From: Eubacteriales bacterium
Lineage (GTDB): Bacteria; Bacillota; Clostridia; Oscillospirales; Oscillospiraceae
NCBI GenBank assembly: GCA_030536255.1
Contig: JAUNQI010000013.1
Coordinates: 13,866-77,865 of the forward strand
Reading direction: 5' to 3'
Length of the DNA: 64,000 nt
How positions within the stretch are numbered: position 1 is the first letter of the stretch; each line of letters begins with the position of its first letter. Under the pieces are notes generated by a model. The model had not been told where the DNA came from. It ran no database searches and saw only the letters and a list, made by a program, of their open reading frames with translations. Shown here piece after piece: positions 45,926 to 54,827 of the stretch. The translations under genes were made by a program, and so were the position numbers.

Positions 45926-46777
45926 ATGGATAAACAGATCAAGAAAAAGAAAGTATCCGTCAGCACAGTTCTGATGGTTCTGCTTTTTGTCGTTCTCGGT
46001 GCTTTGACTCTGCTGCCTTTCTACAGCCTTTTTCTGGCATCCTTCCGTCCCGGAACAGAGCTTATGCGTCACGGGCTCGGTCTGAAGATTGACCTCCCCT
46101 CTATGTCCCTGAATAACTACAAGCTTCTCTTTACTGGAGAAACTCCCTACTTCACCTGGTTTCTGAACAGCGTAAAAATAACTGTTGTCCAGACGGTACT
46201 CACGCTATTCGTCAGTGCTTTTGTCGGATACGGCTTTGCCATGTATGACTTCAAGGGCAAAAACCTGATCTTCACCTGTGTTCTCTTTGTTATGATGATT
46301 CCAGTTGAAATCATCATGCTTCCTCTCTATAAGCTGTGCATCAGTCTTGGTTTGATGAATACCATGTGGGGTATTATTCTTCCGACGATAGCTATGCCGA
46401 TGCCAATCTTCTTTTTCCGGCAGTACCTGAGCGGAATTCCCAGAGATTTTCTGGATGCAGCTCGCATTGACGGATGTTCGGAGTATGGTATATTCTTCCG
46501 GATCATTCTTCCGCTGATGAAGCCGTCCTTTGCCTCTATGGGTATTTTTGTCGGTATGAACAGCTGGAACAGTATGCTCTGGCCGATGCTCGTTATACGC
46601 ACCAACGACAAAATCACACTCCCGATCGGTCTTGCTTCCCTGATCACGCCTTACGGCAATAACTATGATGTTCTTCTCGCCGGTGCGGTATTTGCTGTTG
46701 TTCCCATTGTCATTCTGTTTGTTCTTTTCCAGAAATACTTCATCGCCGGTATGACCGCCGGCGGCGTTAAGGGCTAA
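45926..46777 (+). CDS. Oligosaccharide ABC permease (MalG/UgpE-like)
   Basis: This 283-residue protein has about six membrane segments and the EAA loop (DFLDAARIDGCSEYGIFFRIILPLMKPS). It forms the channel with the preceding permease. The ATG at 45926 is chosen because AAGGAG lies 8 bases upstream; the ATG at 45920 is too close to that site. It lies 5 bases after the first permease stop and 3 bases before the regulator gene, so the set is one operon. Confidence 0.92.
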   Translation: MDKQIKKKKVSVSTVLMVLLFVVLGALTLLPFYSLFLASFRPGTELMRHGLGLKIDLPSMSLNNYKLLFTGETPYFTWFLNSVKITVVQTVLTLFVSAFVGYGFAMYDFKGKNLIFTCVLFVMMIPVEIIMLPLYKLCISLGLMNTMWGIILPTIAMPMPIFFFRQYLSGIPRDFLDAARIDGCSEYGIFFRIILPLMKPSFASMGIFVGMNSWNSMLWPMLVIRTNDKITLPIGLASLITPYGNNYDVLLAGAVFAVVPIVILFVLFQKYFIAGMTAGGVKG

Positions 46778-46780
46778 AAG

Positions 46781-47695
46781 ATGATCGTAAATCCTACGCC
46801 TGAGAACGTTGCTTTCTTCGGAGCGCTCGCCAGTGACATCAGATTGAAGATCATTCAGTTGCTGTCAAAAGACGAGCTGAATATCAAGGAGCTGGCCGAA
46901 CAGACCGGAGTCAGCAGCCCGATCATGCTCAAGCATATCCAGGCTCTTGAAAGTGCCGGAATCGTCACAAGCCGGCTCGTAAAGCGGAATGGCTCTGTAA
47001 GCAGAGTATGTACTCTCGTATTTGCGGAATATCGGTTTATGATCGAAACACGGAGAAAAAATCTTCCGTCTGTTCAGTCTTTCTCCATTCCGGTCGGTCA
47101 GTATTCTGACATTGAAGGAACCCCCACATGTGGACTGGCAACAGTGGAAACGGTTATCGGTTTCCGGGATGACCCGAGGGTATTCTGGGATCCGGAACGG
47201 GTAAATGCTCAGCTTCTGTGGTTCACGCAGGGATACGTTGAATACAGAGTTCCGAATTATCTTTCCAGTGACCAGAAGCTCGTGGAAATAGAGCTGTCAT
47301 TTGAGATTGCCTCCGAAGCACCTGATTTTGCTGATGACTGGCCCTCCGATATTACCTTTTCTCTGAACGGAATAAAGCTCTTCACCTGGACAAGCCCCGG
47401 AGATTTCGGAATAAAAACCGGAATTCTTACGCCGGAATGGTGGCCGTCAAATCAGTACGGACTGCTGAAGGTCATACGAATCAAATCCGACGGGACATTT
47501 CTTGATGATGAAAAGATCTCCGATATTACCCTTGACCAGGTCATGGAAAATCCGTCGCTTTTCTGGAAGATCCGTTTTGAAGTTGCTGAAGATGCGAAAA
47601 ACGTCGGTGGACTGACTCTCTTCGGAAAGCGCTTCGGAAATCATGCACAGGATATTATTATGAGAGTCTTCTTTGAAAAGGACTCCGAAGAATAG
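46781..47695 (+). CDS. ArsR-type transcriptional regulator with a large C-terminal sensor domain
   Basis: This 304-residue protein begins with an ArsR/HTH_5 winged helix (about 5-85, LASDIRLKIIQLLSKDELNI and ELAEQTGVSSPIMLKHIQAL). About 210 beta-rich residues follow that contain many Trp/Phe. ArsR metal sensors are only about 100 residues, and no Cys metal motif is seen. Similar long ArsR-like regulators occur beside sugar operons, so the C-terminal part probably senses a carbohydrate. It is the last gene of the GH51/importer operon and may bind the palindrome at 41850-41863. It ends before a strong terminator. Confidence 0.8.
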   Translation: MIVNPTPENVAFFGALASDIRLKIIQLLSKDELNIKELAEQTGVSSPIMLKHIQALESAGIVTSRLVKRNGSVSRVCTLVFAEYRFMIETRRKNLPSVQSFSIPVGQYSDIEGTPTCGLATVETVIGFRDDPRVFWDPERVNAQLLWFTQGYVEYRVPNYLSSDQKLVEIELSFEIASEAPDFADDWPSDITFSLNGIKLFTWTSPGDFGIKTGILTPEWWPSNQYGLLKVIRIKSDGTFLDDEKISDITLDQVMENPSLFWKIRFEVAEDAKNVGGLTLFGKRFGNHAQDIIMRVFFEKDSEE

Positions 47696-47713
47696 AAGTC
47701 TCCGGAAAAACAA

Positions 47714-47768
47714 AACAGCTTAACTGAACAGTTTATGACATTCAACTGTTCGGATAAGCTGTTTTTTC
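47714..47768 (+). terminator. Intrinsic terminator of the GH51/importer/ArsR operon
   Basis: AACAGCTTA (47714-47722) and TAAGCTGTT (47755-47763) pair, with an inner GAACAGT/ACTGTTC stem and TTTT after it. Confidence 0.8.
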
Positions 47769-47780
47769 ATTTAAGAAAAT

Positions 47781-47816
47781 AAAACAGACGGAATACCTGA
47801 TGACTCCATCTGTTTT
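47781..47816 (-). terminator. Terminator of the 141-residue hypothetical gene
   Basis: AAAACAGA and TCTGTTTT pair, with GGA/TTCC above them. On the minus strand ATTTTC follows the stem, 25 bases after the stop codon. Confidence 0.6.
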
Positions 47817-47841
47817 AAATGACTAATTAATATTGATTGTA

Positions 47842-48267
47842 TTATTTTACTCCCAGAGCCTTGCAGGCATTTTTCTGAACCGGAAGACGCATTCTTTTCG
47901 GAACAGCCTGAGCATACCACTCGCCCAGTTCCTTCTTCTTAGCTTCAGACATAAACGGAATCAGAGGAATGATCTGTCCCTGAAGAGGGATATACATCAT
48001 CTGAACCTCCGGAAGATCTCCACGGACAGAATCCGCTTTAAGAAGAGTCTCTGCAAGAGAATCCGCTTCTTCTGATGAAGGGGAGGATTCTACACATTCG
48101 GAAACAAGCTTCACAACATCTTCATAAAACACAGAATGGCAGGGGTCGTTTTTCGGATGATGACCGAGACCAAAGATGCCGTCAAATGCTCCTTTTTTAG
48201 ATAAAAGCTCCTGAACCGTTGCAATATAAGCATCGATTCTGGCGTTAAGTCTGTCAGTATATTCCAT
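47842..48267 (-). CDS. Hypothetical protein, 141 residues
   Basis: The gene starts at 48267 after GGAGG with a 7-base spacing; an upstream ATG at 48351 lies in the promoter. The soluble, mostly helical product contains GLGHHPKNDPCHSVFYEDV (His/Cys cluster, about 34-52) and QMMYIPLQGQIIPLIPFMS. A well-placed promoter and terminator show it is a real gene. I do not recognise the family. It lies between two glycan operons, so a sugar-related or general role is equally possible. Confidence 0.7.
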   Translation of the reverse strand: MEYTDRLNARIDAYIATVQELLSKKGAFDGIFGLGHHPKNDPCHSVFYEDVVKLVSECVESSPSSEEADSLAETLLKADSVRGDLPEVQMMYIPLQGQIIPLIPFMSEAKKKELGEWYAQAVPKRMRLPVQKNACKALGVK

Positions 48268-48313
48268 CAAGAACCTCCAAAAACAATTATACTTTTCTCT
48301 ATATGATGGTAAT

Positions 48314-48342
48314 ACTATATAATATACATAAATGAAAGTCAA
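48314..48342 (-). promoter_or_regulatory. Promoter of the 141-residue hypothetical gene
   Basis: On the minus strand TTGACT (48342-48337) and TATAGT (48319-48314) are 17 bases apart. Confidence 0.6.
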
Positions 48343-48460
48343 GAATTCCAATTTTGAATAAATAAACTATCCGGTATATAAAAAGAGAATTCTTCTTGAA
48401 AAACAGTGGAAAATCGTCTATGCTATAAAAATACAAATATTCCCCTCGGAGGTCAGCACA

Positions 48461-50896
48461 ATGAAATTTGGACATTTTGACGATGAAAAAAGGGAATACG
48501 TCATAGAGACGCCTCGCACTCCCCTTCCCTGGATCAACTATCTCGGAAGTGACGATTTTTTTACCCTTGTTTCAAATACAGCAGGAGGATACAGTTTTTA
48601 TAAGGATGCACGTCTGCGCCGCATCACCAGATATCGTTATAATTCAAGTCCGCTCGACACCGATGGATTCCATATCTATGTAAAAAGCGGTGCTGAAGTA
48701 TGGAACACCGCATGGCAGCCCGTTCAGACAGAGCTTGACTCGTACGAATGCCGTCACGGACTCGGATACTCTCATTTTACCGGGAGAAAAGGAATTATAG
48801 AAACCACGCAGGAGATGCTGGTTCCCCGCGGAGATTCCTGTATGCTCTGCAGAGTAACCGTGAAAAATCTTGGTGAAAATCCTGAAAAAGTCGAACTGTT
48901 TTCCTATACGGAATTCTGCCTGTGGGATGCCATGGATGACTCCTCGAATTTTCAGCGCAACTATTCTACCGGTGAAGTTGAGACTGAACCGGGGGTAATT
49001 TACCATAAAACAGAATATCGGGAAAGAAGAAACCATTACGCACAGCTGTGGAGCAATATAATCCCGGACGGGTTTGATACTTCCCGCGATGCATTTATCG
49101 GAGTTTATGGCAGCCCGGCTCATCCGGAAGCTGTCTTTGGAGACGGATGTACCGGCAGTATCGCACACGGATGGGCACCTGTCGGCGCAATGCAGTTTCA
49201 ATTTGAGCTTCAGTCCGGAGAAGAACAGAGTATCGTTCTTGGACTCGGATATATCGAAAATCCGGACAATGACAAATGGGAAAAGACCGGCGTCATCAAT
49301 AAAAAGAAAGCAAACGAAATGCGCGCCAGATATACCACTGATGAGCAGTTTTTCTCTGCGAAAGATGAACTCAGCAGATACTGGACTGAGCTTCTCGGAA
49401 ATTATCAGCTAAAATGCTCTGATGATAAAATGTGCCGGATGGTTAACATCTGGAATCAGTATCAATGTATGGTCACCTTTAACATGAGCCGTTCCGCCAG
49501 TTACTTTGAAAGCGGAATGGGACGCGGCATGGGCTTCCGCGATTCCTGTCAGGATCTTCTCGGTTTCGTTCATATGATACCGGAACGTGCAAGAGCAAGA
49601 ATCCTTGACATTGCCGCCACACAGTTTCCGGACGGAAGCGCCTATCACCAGTATCAGCCGCTGACAAAGAAAGGGAATCTCGCCGTGGGCAGCGGCTTCA
49701 ACGATGACCCTCTGTGGCTCATTGCCGGCACAGATGCTTATCTCCGCGAGACCGGAGACTGGTCAATACTCGACGAGCAGACAGCATTTGACTCTGACAT
49801 CAGCATTGCACAGCCACTGATGGAGCATCTGCGCAGAAGCTTTAATTATACCGTTACTCATCTCGGCCCTCACGGTCTTCCTTTAATCGGAAGGGCAGAC
49901 TGGAATGACTGCCTGAATCTCAACTGCTTTTCCGAGCATCCCGGAGAGAGCTTCCAGATTACCGGGCCGAGTGAAGGTCCTGTTGCAGAAAGCGTATTTA
50001 TCGCCGGAATGTTCGTCAAATACGGAAGAGCCTATGCCGACATCTGCCGTCATCTCGGTCTTAATGAGGAGGCCGAGTCCTGTGAAAAGCATATCACCGC
50101 AATGGAAGCTGCTGTTCTCTCTGCAGGCTGGGACGGTGAATGGTTCAAGCGGGCTTATGACGCATTCGGTTACCCGGTAGGAAGCAGAGAATGTGACGAA
50201 GGACAGATATTCATTGAGCCTCAGGGCATGTGCGTAATGGCCGGGATAGGAAAAGAAAGCGGAGAAGCGGAAAAAGCGCTGAAGAGCGTTGAAGAGAGGC
50301 TTGACACAAAGTACGGAATTGTTCTTCTGCAGCCGGCCTATACAAAATATCATCTCAACCTCGGAGAAATATCCAGTTATCCTCCCGGCTATAAAGAGAA
50401 TGCGGGTATATTCTGCCATAACAATCCCTGGATCGTTTGTGCGGAAGCAGAGCTCGGTCACGGGAACAGAGCTTTCAGAGTCTATGAACGGACCGCACCC
50501 GCTTACACCGAAGACATCAGCGATATTCACAGGACAGAGCCGTATGTCTATTCTCAGATGATTGCCGGAATCGACGCTCCCACTTTCGGAGAAGCGAAAA
50601 ACAGCTGGCTTACCGGTACCGCTGCCTGGACACTTCTCAGCATCACGCAGGCAATTCTCGGCGTAGTTCCTCAGCTGGACGGACTGAAGGTAGATCCCTG
50701 CATTCCTTCCACTATGAAGAGCTTTGATATAGTGAGGAAATTTCGTGGGGCAACATACCGTATTCATGTGGATAACATTTCAGGCGTACAATATGGAGTT
50801 AAGGAAATCATCGTAAACGGTAGCAGTATCGACGGGAAAGTAATCCCAGTTCAGTCTGAAGGAACAACCACAGAAGTATGTGTTGTTATGGGCTAA
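48461..50896 (+). CDS. cbpA: GH94 cellobiose phosphorylase
   Basis: This 811-residue enzyme has the same length and start pattern as Clostridial cellobiose phosphorylases ([20 protein letters not shown]). It has an N-terminal beta-sandwich (about 1-290), an (alpha/alpha)6 barrel (about 310-735) and a C-terminal beta region. The general acid lies in [11 protein letters not shown] (Asp about 483), and the phosphate-binding part includes [10 protein letters not shown]. It splits cellobiose with phosphate to glucose-1-phosphate and glucose in the cytoplasm, saving ATP. No signal peptide is present. The following gene starts 27 bases later. Cellodextrin or chitobiose phosphorylase is a weaker alternative. 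Confidence 0.92.
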   Translation: MKFGHFDDEKREYVIETPRTPLPWINYLGSDDFFTLVSNTAGGYSFYKDARLRRITRYRYNSSPLDTDGFHIYVKSGAEVWNTAWQPVQTELDSYECRHGLGYSHFTGRKGIIETTQEMLVPRGDSCMLCRVTVKNLGENPEKVELFSYTEFCLWDAMDDSSNFQRNYSTGEVETEPGVIYHKTEYRERRNHYAQLWSNIIPDGFDTSRDAFIGVYGSPAHPEAVFGDGCTGSIAHGWAPVGAMQFQFELQSGEEQSIVLGLGYIENPDNDKWEKTGVINKKKANEMRARYTTDEQFFSAKDELSRYWTELLGNYQLKCSDDKMCRMVNIWNQYQCMVTFNMSRSASYFESGMGRGMGFRDSCQDLLGFVHMIPERARARILDIAATQFPDGSAYHQYQPLTKKGNLAVGSGFNDDPLWLIAGTDAYLRETGDWSILDEQTAFDSDISIAQPLMEHLRRSFNYTVTHLGPHGLPLIGRADWNDCLNLNCFSEHPGESFQITGPSEGPVAESVFIAGMFVKYGRAYADICRHLGLNEEAESCEKHITAMEAAVLSAGWDGEWFKRAYDAFGYPVGSRECDEGQIFIEPQGMCVMAGIGKESGEAEKALKSVEERLDTKYGIVLLQPAYTKYHLNLGEISSYPPGYKENAGIFCHNNPWIVCAEAELGHGNRAFRVYERTAPAYTEDISDIHRTEPYVYSQMIAGIDAPTFGEAKNSWLTGTAAWTLLSITQAILGVVPQLDGLKVDPCIPSTMKSFDIVRKFRGATYRIHVDNISGVQYGVKEIIVNGSSIDGKVIPVQSEGTTTEVCVVMG

Positions 50897-50923
50897 TCGC
50901 CGAATATATTGGAGGAGAACATC

Positions 50924-52879
50924 ATGTTTTATCGACAGATTCATCTTGATTTTCACACTTCACCTGTTATCCCTGATGTTGGGTCAGGATTTGATTCAGA
51001 AGATTTTGTCAAGACGCTGAAAGATGCACATGTAAACTCCATCAATATTTTTGCGAAATGCCATCATGGGATGTGTTATTATCCGACAAAAGTTGGAACA
51101 ATGCATCCATCTCTCAAATTTGACTTGCTTGGAAATATGATCGATATACTGCACAAAAATGGGATCCGCTGCCCAATCTATTTTCCGCTCGGATGGGAGG
51201 AAAATGCCGCAGAGCATACAGAATGGCTGGAAGTCGGGAAAGATGGTATTATCGGACACAAGCTTCCCTTTGACAGCACAAACAATACTTGGCGAAAACT
51301 CTGTCTTAACAATCGAGATTATATAGGCTTTATTAAAGAGCAGCTTTCTGAAATTCTAGAGTCATATGATGTTGATGGCTTTTGGTTTGACATCATTTTC
51401 CAGCAAAAATGCCTATGCAAAGAATGCCGTTCTGAAATGAAGCAGCTGGGGCTCAATATTGAAAATGAACACGACATTCTCATTCATGACGAATACGTGT
51501 TAAAAAAGCTGCAAACAGAACTTAATAATTTCATTTATTCCTATAAAAAGGTAGCTTCAATATTCTATAATTCTCCTTGGGCTCCTGACAGCGGACATAA
51601 CGGATTGACCTCAGAAGAACGAACCAAACTTCAGACACACCTCGAAATTGAATCTCTGCCATCCGGTAAATGGGGCTACAATCACTTCCCGCTCTCTGTT
51701 AACTTCCATAACAGGAAAAATGATATTATTGTTGGAATGACAGGAAAATTTCATCTCTCCTGGGGGGATCACGGAAGCCTAAAAAATGACGAGGCATTAG
51801 AATACGAATGCTTCCGAATGATAGCAAACGGTTGCGGGTGTTCGATTGGTGATCAAATGCACCCTCGTGGGAAATTGAACAAAACTGTATACAAACATAT
51901 CGGAAGAATATATCGTGAAATTGAAATCTTTGAACCATATTGCGAAAGCAGCACAAAATTCGCAGAAATTGGTGTAATCGTTTCGGCGGATTTTTTTGAG
52001 CATAACGCACTGTCTGATGAAGGTGTCATGCGGATGCTCATAGAATTGCATTATCAGTTTGATTTTATTCCCATCACAGATAATCTGAATAAATACAAGC
52101 TTATCATTCTTCCAGACGAAGTTGAAATTGATTCAGTTTTCAGTAAAAAGATTTCTGATTATCTAGCTCATGGAGGTAAAATACTTTCAACAGGAAAAAG
52201 TATCGACAGCAATTCCATGCCAATACGTCTTGAAAAAAGTAATCCTTATTGTCCTGCTTATATTGTAATTCCTGAGGGTTTTTCGGACGATATTGATCCC
52301 CTTGAGTATGTCTGTTATGAACAGGGGACTCTCATTCAGACGGAACTTCCCGTAAAAGCATATATCGGAGACCCTTATTTCAATCGTACTTATAACTGTT
52401 TTTCTTCTCATATGCATTTCCCATTCGATAAAACGAGTACCTATCCTGCAATCTGTCTCAGCACCCAGATTGGGTACTGTGCTTTTCCTTTATTCCGGGA
52501 TTATATCATCAATGGCAACCGAATCTACCGTGATTTCATTCAATATCTGATCAGTGCGTTACTGCCTCAGCCTGTTCTGCTCACTAATGCCCCGACCTGG
52601 ACTGAGGTAACCGTGAGAGAGCACTTCAATCGTATATGTGTTCATATTCTTGGGTATATAGCCGAAAAGAAAACGAAAACTATTGATATTGTTGACTCCA
52701 GGCAAACGCTCCGGAACATTAGTGTAAAAATCAGAACAGAGAAACCGGTCAAGAATGTATTTCTTGCCAGAAGTTCAGCCCGTCTTTCGTATCTCTACGT
52801 TGAAAACAGATATCTGGAGATTTCCATTCCAGAAATTGTCGGTTACGATATAATAGTAATCGATTTCCAGCAAGAATAG
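50924..52879 (+). CDS. Putative glycoside hydrolase, GHL6/GH29-like barrel with beta-galactosidase-trimerisation-like domain
   Basis: This 651-residue cytoplasmic protein begins with a barrel (about 1-330): LKDAHVNSINIFAKCHHGMCYYPT, YDVDGFWFDIIF (likely catalytic Asp), and SWGDHGSL. A flavodoxin-like domain (about 345-540) has YKLIILPDEVEIDSVFSKKI, as in beta-galactosidase trimerisation regions. A small beta domain ends it. Such proteins are hypothetical glycosidases related to alpha-fucosidase and beta-galactosidase clans. The ATG at 50924 follows GGAGGAG; no signal peptide is seen. Base use is visibly richer in A/T than in cbpA before it, which hints at separate origin. Substrate unknown. 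Confidence 0.7.
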   Translation: MFYRQIHLDFHTSPVIPDVGSGFDSEDFVKTLKDAHVNSINIFAKCHHGMCYYPTKVGTMHPSLKFDLLGNMIDILHKNGIRCPIYFPLGWEENAAEHTEWLEVGKDGIIGHKLPFDSTNNTWRKLCLNNRDYIGFIKEQLSEILESYDVDGFWFDIIFQQKCLCKECRSEMKQLGLNIENEHDILIHDEYVLKKLQTELNNFIYSYKKVASIFYNSPWAPDSGHNGLTSEERTKLQTHLEIESLPSGKWGYNHFPLSVNFHNRKNDIIVGMTGKFHLSWGDHGSLKNDEALEYECFRMIANGCGCSIGDQMHPRGKLNKTVYKHIGRIYREIEIFEPYCESSTKFAEIGVIVSADFFEHNALSDEGVMRMLIELHYQFDFIPITDNLNKYKLIILPDEVEIDSVFSKKISDYLAHGGKILSTGKSIDSNSMPIRLEKSNPYCPAYIVIPEGFSDDIDPLEYVCYEQGTLIQTELPVKAYIGDPYFNRTYNCFSSHMHFPFDKTSTYPAICLSTQIGYCAFPLFRDYIINGNRIYRDFIQYLISALLPQPVLLTNAPTWTEVTVREHFNRICVHILGYIAEKKTKTIDIVDSRQTLRNISVKIRTEKPVKNVFLARSSARLSYLYVENRYLEISIPEIVGYDIIVIDFQQE

Positions 52880-52975
52880 AATATCACACAATAAATCTTC
52901 TTTAATTCTTAACTGCCAGATCCGTGATTTTTTAGGAATACTCCCGGAGCAGGCATTTTTATTTTTATGCATATT

Positions 52976-53006
52976 CAACAAAACGAAGTATTTAGTTTTG
53001 TTGACA
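52976..53006. promoter_or_regulatory. Inverted repeat overlapping a -35 box upstream of the LacI gene
   Basis: CAACAAAAC (52976-52984) and GTTTTGTTG (52995-53003) are perfect 9-bp arms around a 10-base loop. The second arm overlaps TTGACA (53001-53006). It may be an operator or a structure ending the upstream transcript. The gap 52880-53108 holds no other clear feature. Confidence 0.5.
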
Positions 53007-53108
53007 ATACACAATCATTCACGAATGATCATCTTTTTTCTTGCTTTTTATAAAAAAATCGTTTATTCTAAGTTTACGAAATCGATTAAGTATAATAGGT
53101 TTTTGAAT

Positions 53109-54134
53109 ATGATCTCAATGAAAGACATTGCAAAAAAATGCAATGTGTCCGTAGCAACTGTCAGTAAGGCACTAAGCGACCAACCTGACATCAGCGAAAT
53201 AACAAAAAAGAAAATATGTAATGTGGCTGATGAGATGGGATACCTTACGAATTCAGTTGCCCGTGCTTTAAAGACAAATAAAACCTATAATCTTGGTGTT
53301 GTTTACCGGGACGAAGGCGGTTTGGGTCTGGTTCATGAATTTTTTACAGCTGTTCTCAACGGATTCAAGAATGAAGCTGAAAAGTCTGGGTACGATATTA
53401 CTTTTATTAACAACGAGAATATTGGCAGCAAATCCGCTTCCTACCTTCAGCACTGTAAATACAGAGGAATTGACGGTATTTTGATTGCCTGTGTTGATTT
53501 TAATAATCCTCAGATCCTCGAAGTTGTATCATCTTCCATTCCTGCCGTTACTATTGATCATGTTTTTGATCATGTCCCCTGTGTTCTATCAGATAACAGG
53601 GAAGGAATGAATGCGCTGGTAAAATATGCATATTCAAAAGGACACCGTAAAATTGCATATATTGCCGGTGAGAAAGATCAGTTTGTTACGGAAGAGCGGG
53701 TATCCAGCTTTCTGAATACTATGAAGGAACTAAATTTATCCGTTCCCGAGGAGTATCTCATTTTTTCCCGTTATTATGAGATTCAAAGCTGTTTCACCGC
53801 AGTTGAAAGGCTGCTTGCTCTCAGAGACCGCCCGACTTGCATCATTTTCCCTGATGACTTTGCCCTTCAAAGCGGCGTTAATGCAATTATCAGTGCCGGT
53901 CTCTCAATTCCGGAGGATATTTCCATTATAGGGTATGACGGTATACTTCTGTCTCAGGTAATGACACCAAAAATTACGACATACAAACAAAATGCAGACG
54001 GTTTGGGAAAAGCTGCCGCAGATGTTCTTATTGATTTCATCAACAATCCCGATTCTGTGAAAGACAGACAAATTTATATTTGCGGGAATCTTCTTGAAGG
54101 GGAATCCGTTAAAGCTTTAGAGGTGTTTTCATAA
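53109..54134 (+). CDS. LacI-family transcriptional regulator
   Basis: This 341-residue repressor has the LacI helix-turn-helix MKDIAKKCNVSVATVSKALS (about 4-23) and hinge region YLTNSVARALKT. The periplasmic-binding-like sensor domain follows, with IAYIAGEKDQFVTEERVSSF and FPDDFALQSGVNAI. It should respond to a sugar or oligosaccharide and control the importer/GH3 genes that follow or the GH94 genes before it. The ATG at 53109 is followed nine bases later by another in-frame ATG; ribosome sites are weak for both. TCGATTAA occurs just upstream and again at 54718-54725, before the next importer operon, and may be part of its operator. Confidence 0.9.
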   Translation: MISMKDIAKKCNVSVATVSKALSDQPDISEITKKKICNVADEMGYLTNSVARALKTNKTYNLGVVYRDEGGLGLVHEFFTAVLNGFKNEAEKSGYDITFINNENIGSKSASYLQHCKYRGIDGILIACVDFNNPQILEVVSSSIPAVTIDHVFDHVPCVLSDNREGMNALVKYAYSKGHRKIAYIAGEKDQFVTEERVSSFLNTMKELNLSVPEEYLIFSRYYEIQSCFTAVERLLALRDRPTCIIFPDDFALQSGVNAIISAGLSIPEDISIIGYDGILLSQVMTPKITTYKQNADGLGKAAADVLIDFINNPDSVKDRQIYICGNLLEGESVKALEVFS

Positions 54135-54137
54135 GAA

Positions 54138-54710
54138 ATGAAATTATTCAGACAATTCATTGTATTGTTCCTTACTTTTCTCTGTTTATTTACTTCTCTG
54201 TCCACCTGTTCCTGGGCTTCTGCTTCCGAGGATATTCCTGCGGCTCTGACAGGAAAATGGGGATATATTCATGATCCTGATACACCTGCTTTGATAATAA
54301 AAGCAAATGGTAAAGCAGAACTTGACGGGAAAAAATATACATATACTTGTACTGATGAGTTTCTTGAGTTGACGGACAAAAAGGGATATTCTGAGAAGTT
54401 CCGATACAAACTAGAGGAAGACGGACTTTATTTTTATAAAAACAACGTTTACGTCTATTGCGGTGAAAACGAACCGAGCGGCATTATCGGTCAATGGAAA
54501 TGTGATGATAAAAAATGGAGTTTTGAATTCACTGAAAACGGTACTTTTAATGAAGATGGTTTTTTCCCCGGTTATTATTCTCTGAATGAAGATACTTCCG
54601 AATTTACTCTTATTTATAACGACCATTTTGAAGATACAACTTGCTACTACACAATAGAAAACAATGAGTTGCATGTATCCTATCCATGGTTCATGGTCAA
54701 GATCAAATAA
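54138..54710 (+). CDS. Secreted protein with two DUF5640-like beta repeats
   Basis: This 190-residue protein starts with a signal peptide of about 28 residues (MKLFRQFIVLFLTFLCLFTS, cut near WASA). Two similar units follow: ALTGKWGYIHDPD...VYVY (about 36-107) and GIIGQWKCDDKKW...MVKIK (about 114-190). Each opens with a GxW strand and has the FxFxxNGxF-type pattern of small lipocalin-like domains. The unit lies 3 bases after lacI and before the importer, so it may bind sugar or polymer at the cell surface. No enzyme motif is seen. Only the general DUF5640-like pattern is recognised. Confidence 0.6.
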   Translation: MKLFRQFIVLFLTFLCLFTSLSTCSWASASEDIPAALTGKWGYIHDPDTPALIIKANGKAELDGKKYTYTCTDEFLELTDKKGYSEKFRYKLEEDGLYFYKNNVYVYCGENEPSGIIGQWKCDDKKWSFEFTENGTFNEDGFFPGYYSLNEDTSEFTLIYNDHFEDTTCYYTIENNELHVSYPWFMVKIK

Positions 54711-54827
54711 CTTTCGTCGATTAACGGTATATGAGATTGCATTTCATAGCTGCAGCAATGCATCACGTATACTGTAATCAAATAAACCGGACTACGTCCG
54801 AAATAATTATTAAAGGAGAAAAGACAC

